From contig NZ_VAHD01000002.1 of NCBI RefSeq assembly GCF_005876985.1, positions 434,001-498,000 on the forward strand: 64,000 nucleotides of DNA, read 5' to 3'. This document shows positions 42,678 through 50,389 of this stretch, piece after piece; within the stretch, counting starts at the first letter, position 1; every line of letters starts with the position of its first letter. Under the pieces are notes generated by a model. It saw nothing but the letters and a program-made list of their open reading frames with translations, ran no database searches and had not been told where the DNA came from. The DNA is from Rhodoferax bucti. Lineage in GTDB: Bacteria > Pseudomonadota > Gammaproteobacteria > Burkholderiales > Burkholderiaceae_C. A program made the position numbers and the translations under genes.

Positions 42678-42964
42678 ACGGCCATGGCCTCGCGCAGCAC
42701 CTGATCGCGGAACTTGGCGGGGAGGCTGTTCGGTGTGAGTACATCCACATCCATGCCCAGAAGCTGTTTCAGCTCAAACCGGATGGCGCCAATGTCCATC
42801 AGCGTGGTTTGTGCTGTGGGTTCCACCAGCAAGTCCAAGTCGCTGTCAGTCGTATCGTCGCCGTGTAGTGCCGATCCAAACACCCGTACACCGCTTACAC
42901 GGTGGCGCAGCGCAATCTCGCGGATTTGCGTGCGGTGCAGGGAGAGGGCTTCGGAGGGGCGCAT
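42674..42964 (-). CDS. mntA: MNT-domain antitoxin (adenylyltransferase) of the HepT/MntA pair
   Basis: 96 residues. Nucleotidyltransferase motif VFGSALHGDDTTDSDLDLLVE (GSx..DxD) is complete. It precedes the HEPN gene and overlaps it by 4 bp, the common operon order. In characterised systems it silences HepT by AMP transfer to the Tyr of RX4HXY. Confidence 0.88.
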   Translation of the reverse strand: MRPSEALSLHRTQIREIALRHRVSGVRVFGSALHGDDTTDSDLDLLVEPTAQTTLMDIGAIRFELKQLLGMDVDVLTPNSLPAKFRDQVLREAMAV

Positions 42965-43003
42965 GGATGGGAGTTTACCGGAGCAGGCTACTTATGTGCC
43001 AAA

Positions 43004-43054
43004 TTGGCCTCTGGCGCTCATGGAGTATGCGCAAGCAGCTACTAAAAGCGTAGC
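43004..43054 (+). repeat. Dispersed palindromic element, copy at the end of DUF924
   Basis: TTGGCCTCTGGCGCTCATGG, AGTATGCGCAAGCAGCTACT, AAAAGCGTAGC. Sits downstream of the complete DUF924 gene and matches the copy at 42184. Confidence 0.9.
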
Positions 43055-43072
43055 AAGCATACTGCCACAAGC

Positions 43073-43630
43073 CTAGAACGAAGACCCCGGTTCGCTCAAG
43101 AAAGCCAGCTCCTCGGGCGTTGACGTGCGCCCCATGATGGCGTTGCGGTGGGGGTAGCGGCCAAAGCGGTCGATGATCTCTTTGTGGCGCAGCTCAAAGC
43201 GCAGGGTGTCTTCCATGCCCGGCTGCGAGAACAGGGCCACGGCTTGCGCGTGCACCAGCGCGGACTCGCTGTGCATGTAGGCAAAGCTGCGCTGCGCCAG
43301 GGGCAGGCTGCGGTCCTGCCCACTGGCCACCAGCTCTTGCGCCAGCACCAAGGCCAGCGCGTCTTGCGCAAAGGCGCGGGCGGTGTCGCGGTACACATTG
43401 CGCGAGAACTGGTCCAGCACCAACACCTCCGCCAGCCGCCCCTCGGGCGTGGCGCACCAGGCAAACAGCTCACACCGCGCCGCAGCCTCCAGCGTGGCGC
43501 CGAAGCGGGTGCGGATGGCTTCGTCCAAGGCAGCGTCTTTGGCGAAGTGCTGTTTGGGGGTTAGCTCGTTGAACCAGAAGTGGAGGATGGATTGGGCTGT
43601 CACAGGTGTAGGCGCTTTGGGGCTAGCCAA
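43073..43630 (-). CDS. DUF924 family protein (complete copy)
   Basis: 185 residues in the longest reading, from a TTG at 43630 that lies directly after the HigA-like stop; GTG 43603 (VTAQSILHFW) gives a shorter, equally plausible start. Family words: ILHFWFNEL, VLVLDQFSRNVYRDTARAFAQD, YMHSES, FELRHKEIIDRFGRYPHRNAIMGR. DUF924 proteins are helical, TPR-like, of unknown function. It sits between two toxin-antitoxin pairs, and degraded copies of the same gene lie outside both. Confidence 0.85.
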   Translation of the reverse strand: MASPKAPTPVTAQSILHFWFNELTPKQHFAKDAALDEAIRTRFGATLEAAARCELFAWCATPEGRLAEVLVLDQFSRNVYRDTARAFAQDALALVLAQELVASGQDRSLPLAQRSFAYMHSESALVHAQAVALFSQPGMEDTLRFELRHKEIIDRFGRYPHRNAIMGRTSTPEELAFLSEPGSSF

Positions 43631-43939
43631 TCAGACCATTTGAATGACAAGCTTTTTGCCACAGGCTTGCGCGTACTTGCGCAGGGTCGCAAACGATGGG
43701 GAATGCTTTTCGCTGCGCAAGGATGCTTCCAAGCGCGAGACAGCAGACACCGTAGTTCCCATGCGGCTTGCCACATCCGCCTGGGTCAGGCCCGCTGCTT
43801 GGCGCGCGTCAAGCATGGTGTGCAGGGCGGTGTATTCCTCTTCCAGTGCGTCAAATGCTTTCTTTACGCCAGGTTTGGCCAGCAGCGCCTTGCGGAACGC
43901 CGTGTCATGCGGCACAGGTTTGTAGCCAGTTTCAGCCAT
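43631..43939 (-). CDS. HigA-like XRE antitoxin
   Basis: 102 residues from ATG 43939; ATG 43948 is possible. A helix-turn-helix of the Cro/C1 type is visible: AGLTQADVASRMGTTVSAVSRLEASL. It is encoded after the toxin, the HigBA order, and overlaps the toxin gene by 8 bp. Expected to bind the toxin and repress the operon. Confidence 0.85.
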   Translation of the reverse strand: MAETGYKPVPHDTAFRKALLAKPGVKKAFDALEEEYTALHTMLDARQAAGLTQADVASRMGTTVSAVSRLEASLRSEKHSPSFATLRKYAQACGKKLVIQMV

Positions 43940-44258
43940 ATTGCACATCCTTCAGTCGTTTACGGGCCAGACGTAACTCTGTGTCTGGTGTCTCTTGGGT
44001 CTTCTTCACGAATGAGTGGAGTACCACAATGGTGTGGCCCACTTGTGTGCAATAGAAGACCCGTCCAATGCCCTCTGGCCCCTTGGGGCGCAATTCGAAA
44101 AGGCCTGCGCCCATGGCCTTGGAATGCGGCATACGTAGATCAGCGCCATGTAAGGCCATCGCATCCGTGAGACGAACATAGTCCGCGACGATGCCCGCCG
44201 GCATGGCCAGAACTTCTTTTCGAACACGATCGTTGTAGTAGGTGATGGACCAAGTCAT
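43932..44258 (-). CDS. RelE/HigB-like toxin (phage-derived Gp49-like family)
   Basis: 108 residues. MTWSITYYNDRVRKEVLAMPAGIV, then GLFELRPKGPEGIGRVFYCTQVGHTIVVLHSFVKKTQETPDTELRLARKRL, which is the pattern of COG4679/HigB-type mRNA interferases: an E(L)R strand, an (R)xFY strand, a HxFxKKTQ strand and the basic AxxR helix. Precedes its antitoxin. Probably an mRNA-cleaving toxin. Confidence 0.85.
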   Translation of the reverse strand: MTWSITYYNDRVRKEVLAMPAGIVADYVRLTDAMALHGADLRMPHSKAMGAGLFELRPKGPEGIGRVFYCTQVGHTIVVLHSFVKKTQETPDTELRLARKRLKDVQYG

Positions 44259-44343
44259 TAAGTATGAATATTAGCATATTCGCTAAGTATTGGCATCTCA
44301 GTACAAGCTGAATCAGTCCATAAACCTGAGGCGAAGACTCTGT

Positions 44344-44562
44344 TTATTGCGCCGACTCTAGCGCGTCCTGCGCAAAGGCGCAGGCGGTGTTGCGGTACAC
44401 ACTGCGCGAGAACGGGTCCAGCACCAACACCTCCGCCAGTCGTCCCTCGGGCTTGGCACCCAAGCGAGTGCGGATGGCTTCGGCCAAGGCAGCGTCTTCG
44501 GTGAAGTGCTGCTTTGGGGTTAGCTAGGTGAAACAGAAGTGGAGGATTCTGTTTGAATGCAT
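44344..44562 (-). pseudogene. 5' remnant of a second DUF924 gene, with in-frame stop and deletion
   Basis: Minus-strand translation from an ATG at 44562 gives ILHFCFT, a stop (TAG), then LTPKQHFTEDAALAEAIRTR, matching the complete gene's ILHFWFNELTPKQHFAKDAAL. A 48-nucleotide in-frame deletion removes the segment corresponding to LEAAARCELFAWCAT. It resumes with PEGRLAEVLVLDPFSRSVYR and ends soon after at ALESAQ. So it is non-functional and homologous to the DUF924 gene at 43073. Confidence 0.85.
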
Positions 44563-44699
44563 AAAAAGTGCCCGGATGAACGACTCTCTGTCTTCCAATT
44601 CATATCAAGTCGTGAGAAGCAAAAAATATCCAGTAACATCCCGATGTGGTGGGATTAACGTGCGTTACCGCTTTTGCAACTAACTCGCGCCCGCCACAC

Positions 44700-45440
44700 C
44701 TATCTTTCGTGCCGAGTGGCTACTACTAGCGCACTGTGTCTTTTCGGTATCCAAGGGGAAGAGAGTTGAGCAACTCTTGCCAAAAATAACTTGAGTTGTT
44801 CTTTTGTTTTATTTGGCTTCCAATTTAAATCGATTGATTGTGTATTCGCATACCCTTCAAGAAACGCATTTGCACTACCTGTTACCTGTCCTAGGCATTG
44901 GATCAAAATCTCTTCGCGTTCTTTTTTGTAAACTACATCTTTCAAGTTTGGAATTTGAGAGATGAGTTTTTCTCTTATTTTTCTATCCAAATCACCTGAA
45001 AATCGTCGTTGACAAATGATGGTAAAGCTTTCTGTGGTTGGAGCTGTCGTTTCGATTTCCTGGATCAAAAATTTAAGGTAACGATCAGCATACTTAGAAA
45101 GTGATTGTTGCGGGTTAGGCTTGAAAGAGACTAATCGGACCGAATTATTCGGTTTTTTAAGAATATATTTGGTTGCACTTTCCGCAAATATTTTTTTGTA
45201 CTTGTCGGTGCTGCGATAGCTTAGTCGACGTCGATATCTTGTTGATTTTTTTATGGCATAGATTTCGCTTCGAGTAATATTTTCATTTGAAATTAACCAA
45301 CTGCCGAATATAAACTCTGGGTGGCCAAAAATCCCGCTTTGATCGAGCACTAGTAACTTATTTGTGTCAATTTTTTGAGCGCGCGTGCTTGCACCTAAAA
45401 ATAGAACGCTGCCCAGAGCAATAAATGCGCGTCTTAGCAT
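44700..45440 (-). CDS. Secreted hypothetical protein, 246 residues, AT-rich
   Basis: A signal peptide (MLRRAFIALGSVLFLGASTRAQ) is followed by a Lys/Ile/Ser-rich, low-G+C chain. No recognised domain. The ATG follows directly on the TAA of the pentapeptide-repeat gene (TAAATG), so the two are an operon. AT-rich codon use is unlike its neighbours, a sign of transfer. Function unknown. Confidence 0.7.
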   Translation of the reverse strand: MLRRAFIALGSVLFLGASTRAQKIDTNKLLVLDQSGIFGHPEFIFGSWLISNENITRSEIYAIKKSTRYRRRLSYRSTDKYKKIFAESATKYILKKPNNSVRLVSFKPNPQQSLSKYADRYLKFLIQEIETTAPTTESFTIICQRRFSGDLDRKIREKLISQIPNLKDVVYKKEREEILIQCLGQVTGSANAFLEGYANTQSIDLNWKPNKTKEQLKLFLARVAQLSSPWIPKRHSALVVATRHER

Positions 45441-46349
45441 TTATCTAGTCTCAATAAGTTCACATTGAGAATATTTCCTTGGATCAAAGGAAATATCCTG
45501 AATTGATACATTCGGGAATTGGATAGCAATCTGCTCTCGCGTTTGCGATTTCTGGAGAGTGGATATCGCAATTGCCTCCGCTTTTGTAAAAACTACACCC
45601 GAAATATTTGATCCAGCAAAACGGACTCTGTTGAGATTGGAAAATGATAAATCTGCCTTGGCTAAATTCGCATTGTTAAAATCTGTGTCTGCGATGCTGG
45701 AGTTTTTTAGATTCGCATCTCTTAGTTCGGCACTTTCAAAACATGTTTTTGAGATATTTGTATTTCGAAGATTAAGTTTGGGTGCTGTAATTCTATCCAA
45801 ACGAGATTCAGTTATTGTTGCACCCTTTAAGCTAAAGTTTTTCATATTTGAATCTTGAAGAAAAGTTTTGGTAATTATTATTCCGTCAAAATTCAAATTT
45901 GAAAAATCTACATTTTGTAAGTCGACATTATTGATTTCAAACTTTTCTTTGTCATTTAAATTTTTGGAAAGAATGCTAATTAAATTGAGTGCGTCATGGA
46001 TGGTGGAGTCCGTTGCTGCCTGTTTAAGCGATCCAATTGCGTATCGTTGATTAAAGTACGCGATAAATAGAGGCTTTGCAACCGTGGATACTTCTGGCTG
46101 TTTCGTTAGTAACTCAGTTAATTTTGCAAAGGCTGCAGCTTGAGTAACTGGTTCTGTTGAGTTGAGAGCTGTTATTAATTTCTCAGTAGATTCAATTTGA
46201 AATCCAAGTGATAGACATCTGCTTCGCAGTGCATCGCGATCACAAATTGTAGTGACATTTCCTAAAAGTGCCGCCATTGCCGCGATCGGGATCCCAAATT
46301 GGAGACATATTTTGAGTATCTTTAACCAGTCAGTTGAATTTTTTGCCAT
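45441..46349 (-). CDS. Membrane-anchored pentapeptide-repeat protein
   Basis: 302 residues from ATG 46349. An N-terminal hydrophobic segment (ICLQFGIPIAAMAALLG, about residues 12-28) probably anchors it. A helical stretch follows, then from about residue 138 a run of A(D/N)LXX-type pentapeptides: VDLQN VDFSN LNFDG, then LNLRN TNISK, ADLSF SNLNR VRFAG, forming a right-handed quadrilateral beta-helix. The AT-rich sequence is atypical for this genome. Pentapeptide proteins can mimic DNA or mediate protein contacts; no specific function is shown. Cotranscribed with the secreted 246-residue gene. The open frame continues upstream into the glnS end, which is not coding. Confidence 0.8.
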   Translation of the reverse strand: MAKNSTDWLKILKICLQFGIPIAAMAALLGNVTTICDRDALRSRCLSLGFQIESTEKLITALNSTEPVTQAAAFAKLTELLTKQPEVSTVAKPLFIAYFNQRYAIGSLKQAATDSTIHDALNLISILSKNLNDKEKFEINNVDLQNVDFSNLNFDGIIITKTFLQDSNMKNFSLKGATITESRLDRITAPKLNLRNTNISKTCFESAELRDANLKNSSIADTDFNNANLAKADLSFSNLNRVRFAGSNISGVVFTKAEAIAISTLQKSQTREQIAIQFPNVSIQDISFDPRKYSQCELIETR

Positions 46350-46444
46350 TTTCACATTCGGTTTACCTTTGCTCAATACGCCCCCCTGTTGTTCTGTCGT
46401 TGGATGAGTGTTTAGATCTGCAGCACAAGCGCGACACGCAAGTA

Positions 46445-48268
46445 TTACTTCCCCCAAGAATCCTTCAACCCCACCGCCAAGTTAAACACCGGCTTGTCCG
46501 CCTTGTGGTCCACGCGGTCGGCCACAAAGTAGCCGTGGCGTTCAAACTGGAACTTCTGGTCAGGTTGGGCATTGGCCAGTGACGGCTCCACGATGGCGGT
46601 CACCACCTTCAGGCTGTTGGGGTTCAGGCTTTCCAGGAAGTCTTTGCCGCCCGCGTCGGGCTGGGCGTCGCTGAACAGGCGGTCGTACATGCGCACTTGC
46701 GCCGACACGCCGTCGGCCACGCCCACCCAGGTGATGGCTGCTTTCACCTTCACCAGGTCGGCGCCGGGGGTGCCGCTCTTGGTGTCGGGTACCACTGTGG
46801 CCAGCACTTCGGTAATCACGCCATTGGCGTCTTTGGTGCAGCCGGTGCACTCGATCACGTGGCCGCCCTTCAGGCGCACCTTGTTGCCGGGGAAGAGGCG
46901 CTTGTAGCCCTTGGGGGGCACTTCTTCAAAGTCTTCGCGCTCGATCCACACCTCTTTGCCGATGGTGAAGTGGCGAACCGGTGATTCGGTTCCCTCGGGC
47001 GGGTGGGGCAGGGCAGGCATACTGCATGCGTCCAGATAGGCGTCGCCACCTTGGGCGGCAAACACTTCGCCCCAGTTGGTCAGCACCAGCTTCACGGGGT
47101 TCAGCACGGCCATGCCGCGGTGGGCGGTGTTTTCCAGGTCTTCGCGCAGGCAGCCTTCCAGGGTGCTGTAGTCGATCCAGCTGTCGCTCTTGGTCACGCC
47201 AATGCGTTCGGCAAACAGTTGGATGGCGGCGGGCGTGTAGCCACGGCGGCGCAGGCCCACGATGGTGGGCATGCGCGGGTCGTCCCAACCGCTGACTTTG
47301 CCTTCGTTCACCAGCGCGGCCAGCTTGCGTTTACTGGTAATCACATAGGTGAGGTTCAGGCGGGCAAATTCATACTGCTTAGGCGCGGGGGCTGCCAGCA
47401 GGCCGCTCTCACACAGGCGGTCCATCAGCCAGTCGTAAAACGGGCGCTGGTCTTCAAACTCCAGCGTGCAGATGCTGTGGGTGATTTGCTCCAGTGCGTC
47501 CTCAATCGGGTGCGCAAAGGTGTACATGGGGTAGATGCACCAGGTGTCACCCGTGTTGTGGTGCGTGGCGCGGCGGATGCGGTAGATGGCCGGGTCGCGC
47601 ATGTTGATGTTGGGGCTGGCCATGTCGATCTTGGCGCGCAGCACCATCGATCCATCCTCGTGCTTGCCATCGCGCATTTCGCGGAAGCGGGCCAGGTTTT
47701 CAGCGGGCGTGCGGGTGCGGAAAGGGCTGTCCACACCGGGCTTGCCGAAGTCGCCCCGGTTCACGCGCATTTGCTCGGGCGTTTGCTCGTCCACATAGGC
47801 GTGGCCGGCTTCGATCAGCGCTTCGGCGGCGCGGTACATAAAGTCAAAGTAATCGCTGGCCTGGTAGGGGGCCACGCTGTAGTCGCCCTGGCTGCCGTTC
47901 CAGTCAAAGCCCAGCCACTTCACCGCGTCGATGATGCTGTTGACGTATTCGGTGTCTTCTTTTTCGGGGTTGGTGTCGTCAAAGCGCAGGTGGCACACGC
48001 CACCGTAGTCGCGCGCCAGCCCGAAGTTGATGCAGATGCTCTTGGCGTGGCCTACGTGCAGGTAGCCGTTGGGCTCGGGCGGAAAGCGGGTGCGAATTTT
48101 GGCGGGGTCGGGCTCGCCAGCAGCGTGGTGCGCGGCGTCGCCGGGGGTGCCGGCCCAGCGGCGTGTGGCGTAGGTGCCTTTTTCCAGATCGGACTCGATG
48201 ATCTGGCGCAAAAAATTGCTGGGCTTGACGGTGTCTGGGGCGGTGTTCGCTGGGGTGGGGGTGCTCAT
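46445..48268 (-). CDS. glnS: Glutaminyl-tRNA synthetase
   Basis: 607 residues. Class I synthetase motifs: HIGH as PPEPNGYLHVGHAKS (residues ~63-77) and KMSKS-like VITSKRKL (about 310). The C-terminal anticodon-binding beta-barrels are present with LNPVKLVLTNW. It charges tRNA-Gln directly. Ends 96 bp before the pentapeptide-repeat gene, marking the edge of the AT-rich islet. Length is longer than E. coli GlnS (554), partly from an Ala/Pro/Thr-rich N-terminal stretch and a glycine-rich insertion. Confidence 0.97.
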   Translation of the reverse strand: MSTPTPANTAPDTVKPSNFLRQIIESDLEKGTYATRRWAGTPGDAAHHAAGEPDPAKIRTRFPPEPNGYLHVGHAKSICINFGLARDYGGVCHLRFDDTNPEKEDTEYVNSIIDAVKWLGFDWNGSQGDYSVAPYQASDYFDFMYRAAEALIEAGHAYVDEQTPEQMRVNRGDFGKPGVDSPFRTRTPAENLARFREMRDGKHEDGSMVLRAKIDMASPNINMRDPAIYRIRRATHHNTGDTWCIYPMYTFAHPIEDALEQITHSICTLEFEDQRPFYDWLMDRLCESGLLAAPAPKQYEFARLNLTYVITSKRKLAALVNEGKVSGWDDPRMPTIVGLRRRGYTPAAIQLFAERIGVTKSDSWIDYSTLEGCLREDLENTAHRGMAVLNPVKLVLTNWGEVFAAQGGDAYLDACSMPALPHPPEGTESPVRHFTIGKEVWIEREDFEEVPPKGYKRLFPGNKVRLKGGHVIECTGCTKDANGVITEVLATVVPDTKSGTPGADLVKVKAAITWVGVADGVSAQVRMYDRLFSDAQPDAGGKDFLESLNPNSLKVVTAIVEPSLANAQPDQKFQFERHGYFVADRVDHKADKPVFNLAVGLKDSWGK

Positions 48269-48390
48269 TCGCTGATTTTAGACGCGGCCCGCCGCGCGCC
48301 CTTGCATGCGGGTATCTACTGTTGGAGGGGGCTTTGGGCCTGGGCGTACACTGAATTTGATAATTTTGAACTCTGCAGGAGTGCCACCCC

Positions 48391-49326
48391 ATGACGACCT
48401 CGGACTCGACTCCGACCCAGGGCCTGGACGTCGTTACGCAGCAAATGGCACTTTTGTACCAACAGTCGCCCTTGATGGTGGCTGTGTTTGATGTGAGCGA
48501 TGTGCTCCGCTACGCCAACCCGGCGTTTCGCAACCTGTTTGAGGTAGCGCCTGACGAGCCTGCCACCTGGGCGGCGCTGATGCGCAAGGCCTATAAGCGC
48601 GGTGTGGGCACCGCCATACAAACCACAGACTTTGAGGCGTGGCTGGCCTCCGCGCGCTCGCGCCGGGGCAAGTTGCCTTACCGCGCGTTTGAAACCGATG
48701 TGCAAGACGGCCGCTGGTTTTGCATGACCGAAACAGTGAGCACCGAGGGCTGGATGCTGTGCGTGGCTTTTGAGACCACGCACTTCCAGGCCAGCAGCCG
48801 GCGCCTGCGGGTAGACCGCGATGTGGCGCTGCGCGCCGCGCAATCGGACCCGCTCACCGGCATCAGCAACCGCAGCCATGTGCTGCAGCAGCTGGAAACG
48901 CAGCTCGCCCAGCTCAGCACCCGGCAGCGCCCCTGCGGGCTGGTGATGCTGGACCTGGACCATTTCAAGCAGGTCAACGATACCTATGGCCATGTGGCCG
49001 GTGACGAGGTGCTGCGGCATTTTGCGCAGCTGGTGGCCAGTGCGCTGCGCCGTGAAGATGGCTTTGGCCGCTTGGGGGGTGAGGAGTTCATGCTGCTGGT
49101 GCCCAACATTGAGCCGGCGGATTTGGCCCACAAGGTCGATCAGCTGCTCGCGCAGGTGCGCCATGCCGCGCCGCTGGCGGAGGTACCGGCGTTCCGCTAC
49201 ACCTGCTCGGCAGGCTTGGTGATGCTCTCGCCCGAGAAGGACGCGATTCAAAACATCCGCGATGCCGACCGCGCCCTCTATGCCGCCAAGCGCAGTGGGC
49301 GCGACCGGTGGGAGTGGGCGAGCTGA
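48391..49326 (+). CDS. PAS-like/GGDEF diguanylate cyclase
   Basis: 311 residues. An N-terminal PAS-like sensor (MALLYQQSPLMVAVFDVSDVLRYANPAFRNLF, about residues 14-130) is followed by a GGDEF domain with the active-site GRLGGEEF (GGEEF variant, active type). The RxxD inhibitory site RRED is five residues before it. No membrane helix. Makes c-di-GMP in response to an unknown cytosolic signal. Its stop and the stop of the next, convergent gene abut without a gap. Confidence 0.92.
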   Translation: MTTSDSTPTQGLDVVTQQMALLYQQSPLMVAVFDVSDVLRYANPAFRNLFEVAPDEPATWAALMRKAYKRGVGTAIQTTDFEAWLASARSRRGKLPYRAFETDVQDGRWFCMTETVSTEGWMLCVAFETTHFQASSRRLRVDRDVALRAAQSDPLTGISNRSHVLQQLETQLAQLSTRQRPCGLVMLDLDHFKQVNDTYGHVAGDEVLRHFAQLVASALRREDGFGRLGGEEFMLLVPNIEPADLAHKVDQLLAQVRHAAPLAEVPAFRYTCSAGLVMLSPEKDAIQNIRDADRALYAAKRSGRDRWEWAS

Positions 49327-50202
49327 CTATTTGCCCGCGTCTTTGAGGTTGAGCCACAGGCGTTTGTCCGCCAGCGGGGTGGCGGGTGGCAGGGCGGGGT
49401 TGTTGAGCTTGAGCAGCGTGCGGTCTTTGAGCCTAGTGTGTTTGATGGTGTCGGCAAAGTACTCGTAAAACAGCGCGTCAAAACTGCCGTCAGCCAGGGC
49501 TTTTTGCAGGCCGCTCTCCAGGGCGCGGGCCAAAGCGGTGTCGCCCTTGCGCACAAAGAAATAGATGGCGGCCGGGTAGTAGAGCAGCAGGTGCTCGTCC
49601 ACCACCAGTTGCGGGTGGCTGCCGCCTTCCAGCTCCTTGCTGATCTCCAGCACCGAGCGGGGAAAGTAGTCAAACCGGCCGCCCTCCAGCATGGAAAACA
49701 AGGCCTCGCGGGTGTTGCCGGTCAGCACCTGCAAGCCATTGCTTTGCAGAATAGCCACATCCGGCCAATCGTGCCCTTGGCCGGCGGTGTAGGGGGCCAG
49801 GTCTTCGAGTTGTTTCACGCCGGCCAGCATGTCTTTGTGTTGTGCGCGCAGCAGGGCAATGCGGTAGCCGAACAAGCCTTTGTCCAGCGGGATGCGGATG
49901 GGGTGCAACTGCGCTTCGCGCTCCAGCGAGGTCATGCTCCACATGAGGTTCACGCCCTTGCCATTCATGATGCGACTCACCGCTGCGCCCTGCGGGAGCG
50001 GCCGCTCGGAGGGGTGAATCTGGTACGGTACGCCCGACTTCTGCATGGCCAGGCCCAGCATGCGCAGGGGGTATTGCAAGCGGCCATCGCTGGTTGGCAG
50101 GTCGCGCGCGTAGGTGATGACCAGGGGCTCCGCCCCCACTGGTGCGGCCAGCCACGGCAGGCACGCCATGAGCGTGTGGAAGATCAACAGCCTAAGATTC
50201 AT
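49327..50202 (-). CDS. Periplasmic substrate-binding-like protein, paralogue 2
   Basis: 291 residues from ATG 50202 (MNLRLLIFHTLMACLPWLAAPVGAEP, signal peptide). Paralogous to the protein at 24962-25861: shared blocks IPLDKGLFGYR, LFSMLEGGRFDYFPRSVLEI, LLLYYPAAIYFFVRKG and NPALPPATPLADKRLW. Likely the same family-3-like periplasmic binding fold without transporter partners. Ligand unknown. Confidence 0.7.
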   Translation of the reverse strand: MNLRLLIFHTLMACLPWLAAPVGAEPLVITYARDLPTSDGRLQYPLRMLGLAMQKSGVPYQIHPSERPLPQGAAVSRIMNGKGVNLMWSMTSLEREAQLHPIRIPLDKGLFGYRIALLRAQHKDMLAGVKQLEDLAPYTAGQGHDWPDVAILQSNGLQVLTGNTREALFSMLEGGRFDYFPRSVLEISKELEGGSHPQLVVDEHLLLYYPAAIYFFVRKGDTALARALESGLQKALADGSFDALFYEYFADTIKHTRLKDRTLLKLNNPALPPATPLADKRLWLNLKDAGK

Positions 50203-50318
50203 AGCGCCCTCCTGCGGCCCGGTGGTGCATGACATACGTCAATTCAGCGGCCATGCTAAACCTGTTGTACCGCTTGCGTAAGCCCCCTCAACCCTGTGTC
50301 CTCAGGCGGCGCAGGCAT

Positions 50319-50350
50319 AAAAAAAGCGCACTGCAAGCAGTGCGCTTTTT
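50319..50350 (-). terminator. Rho-independent terminator after the LivK-type gene
   Basis: AAGCGCACTGC-AA-GCAGTGCGCTT, an 11-bp perfect stem flanked by A- and T-runs, so it can work on both strands. It lies between the convergent-free minus-strand genes ending at 50390 and starting at 50202. Confidence 0.9.
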
Positions 50351-50389
50351 GTGTCTGGGCAACTTGCGTTGCCCGGAGACGGAGTGTGA

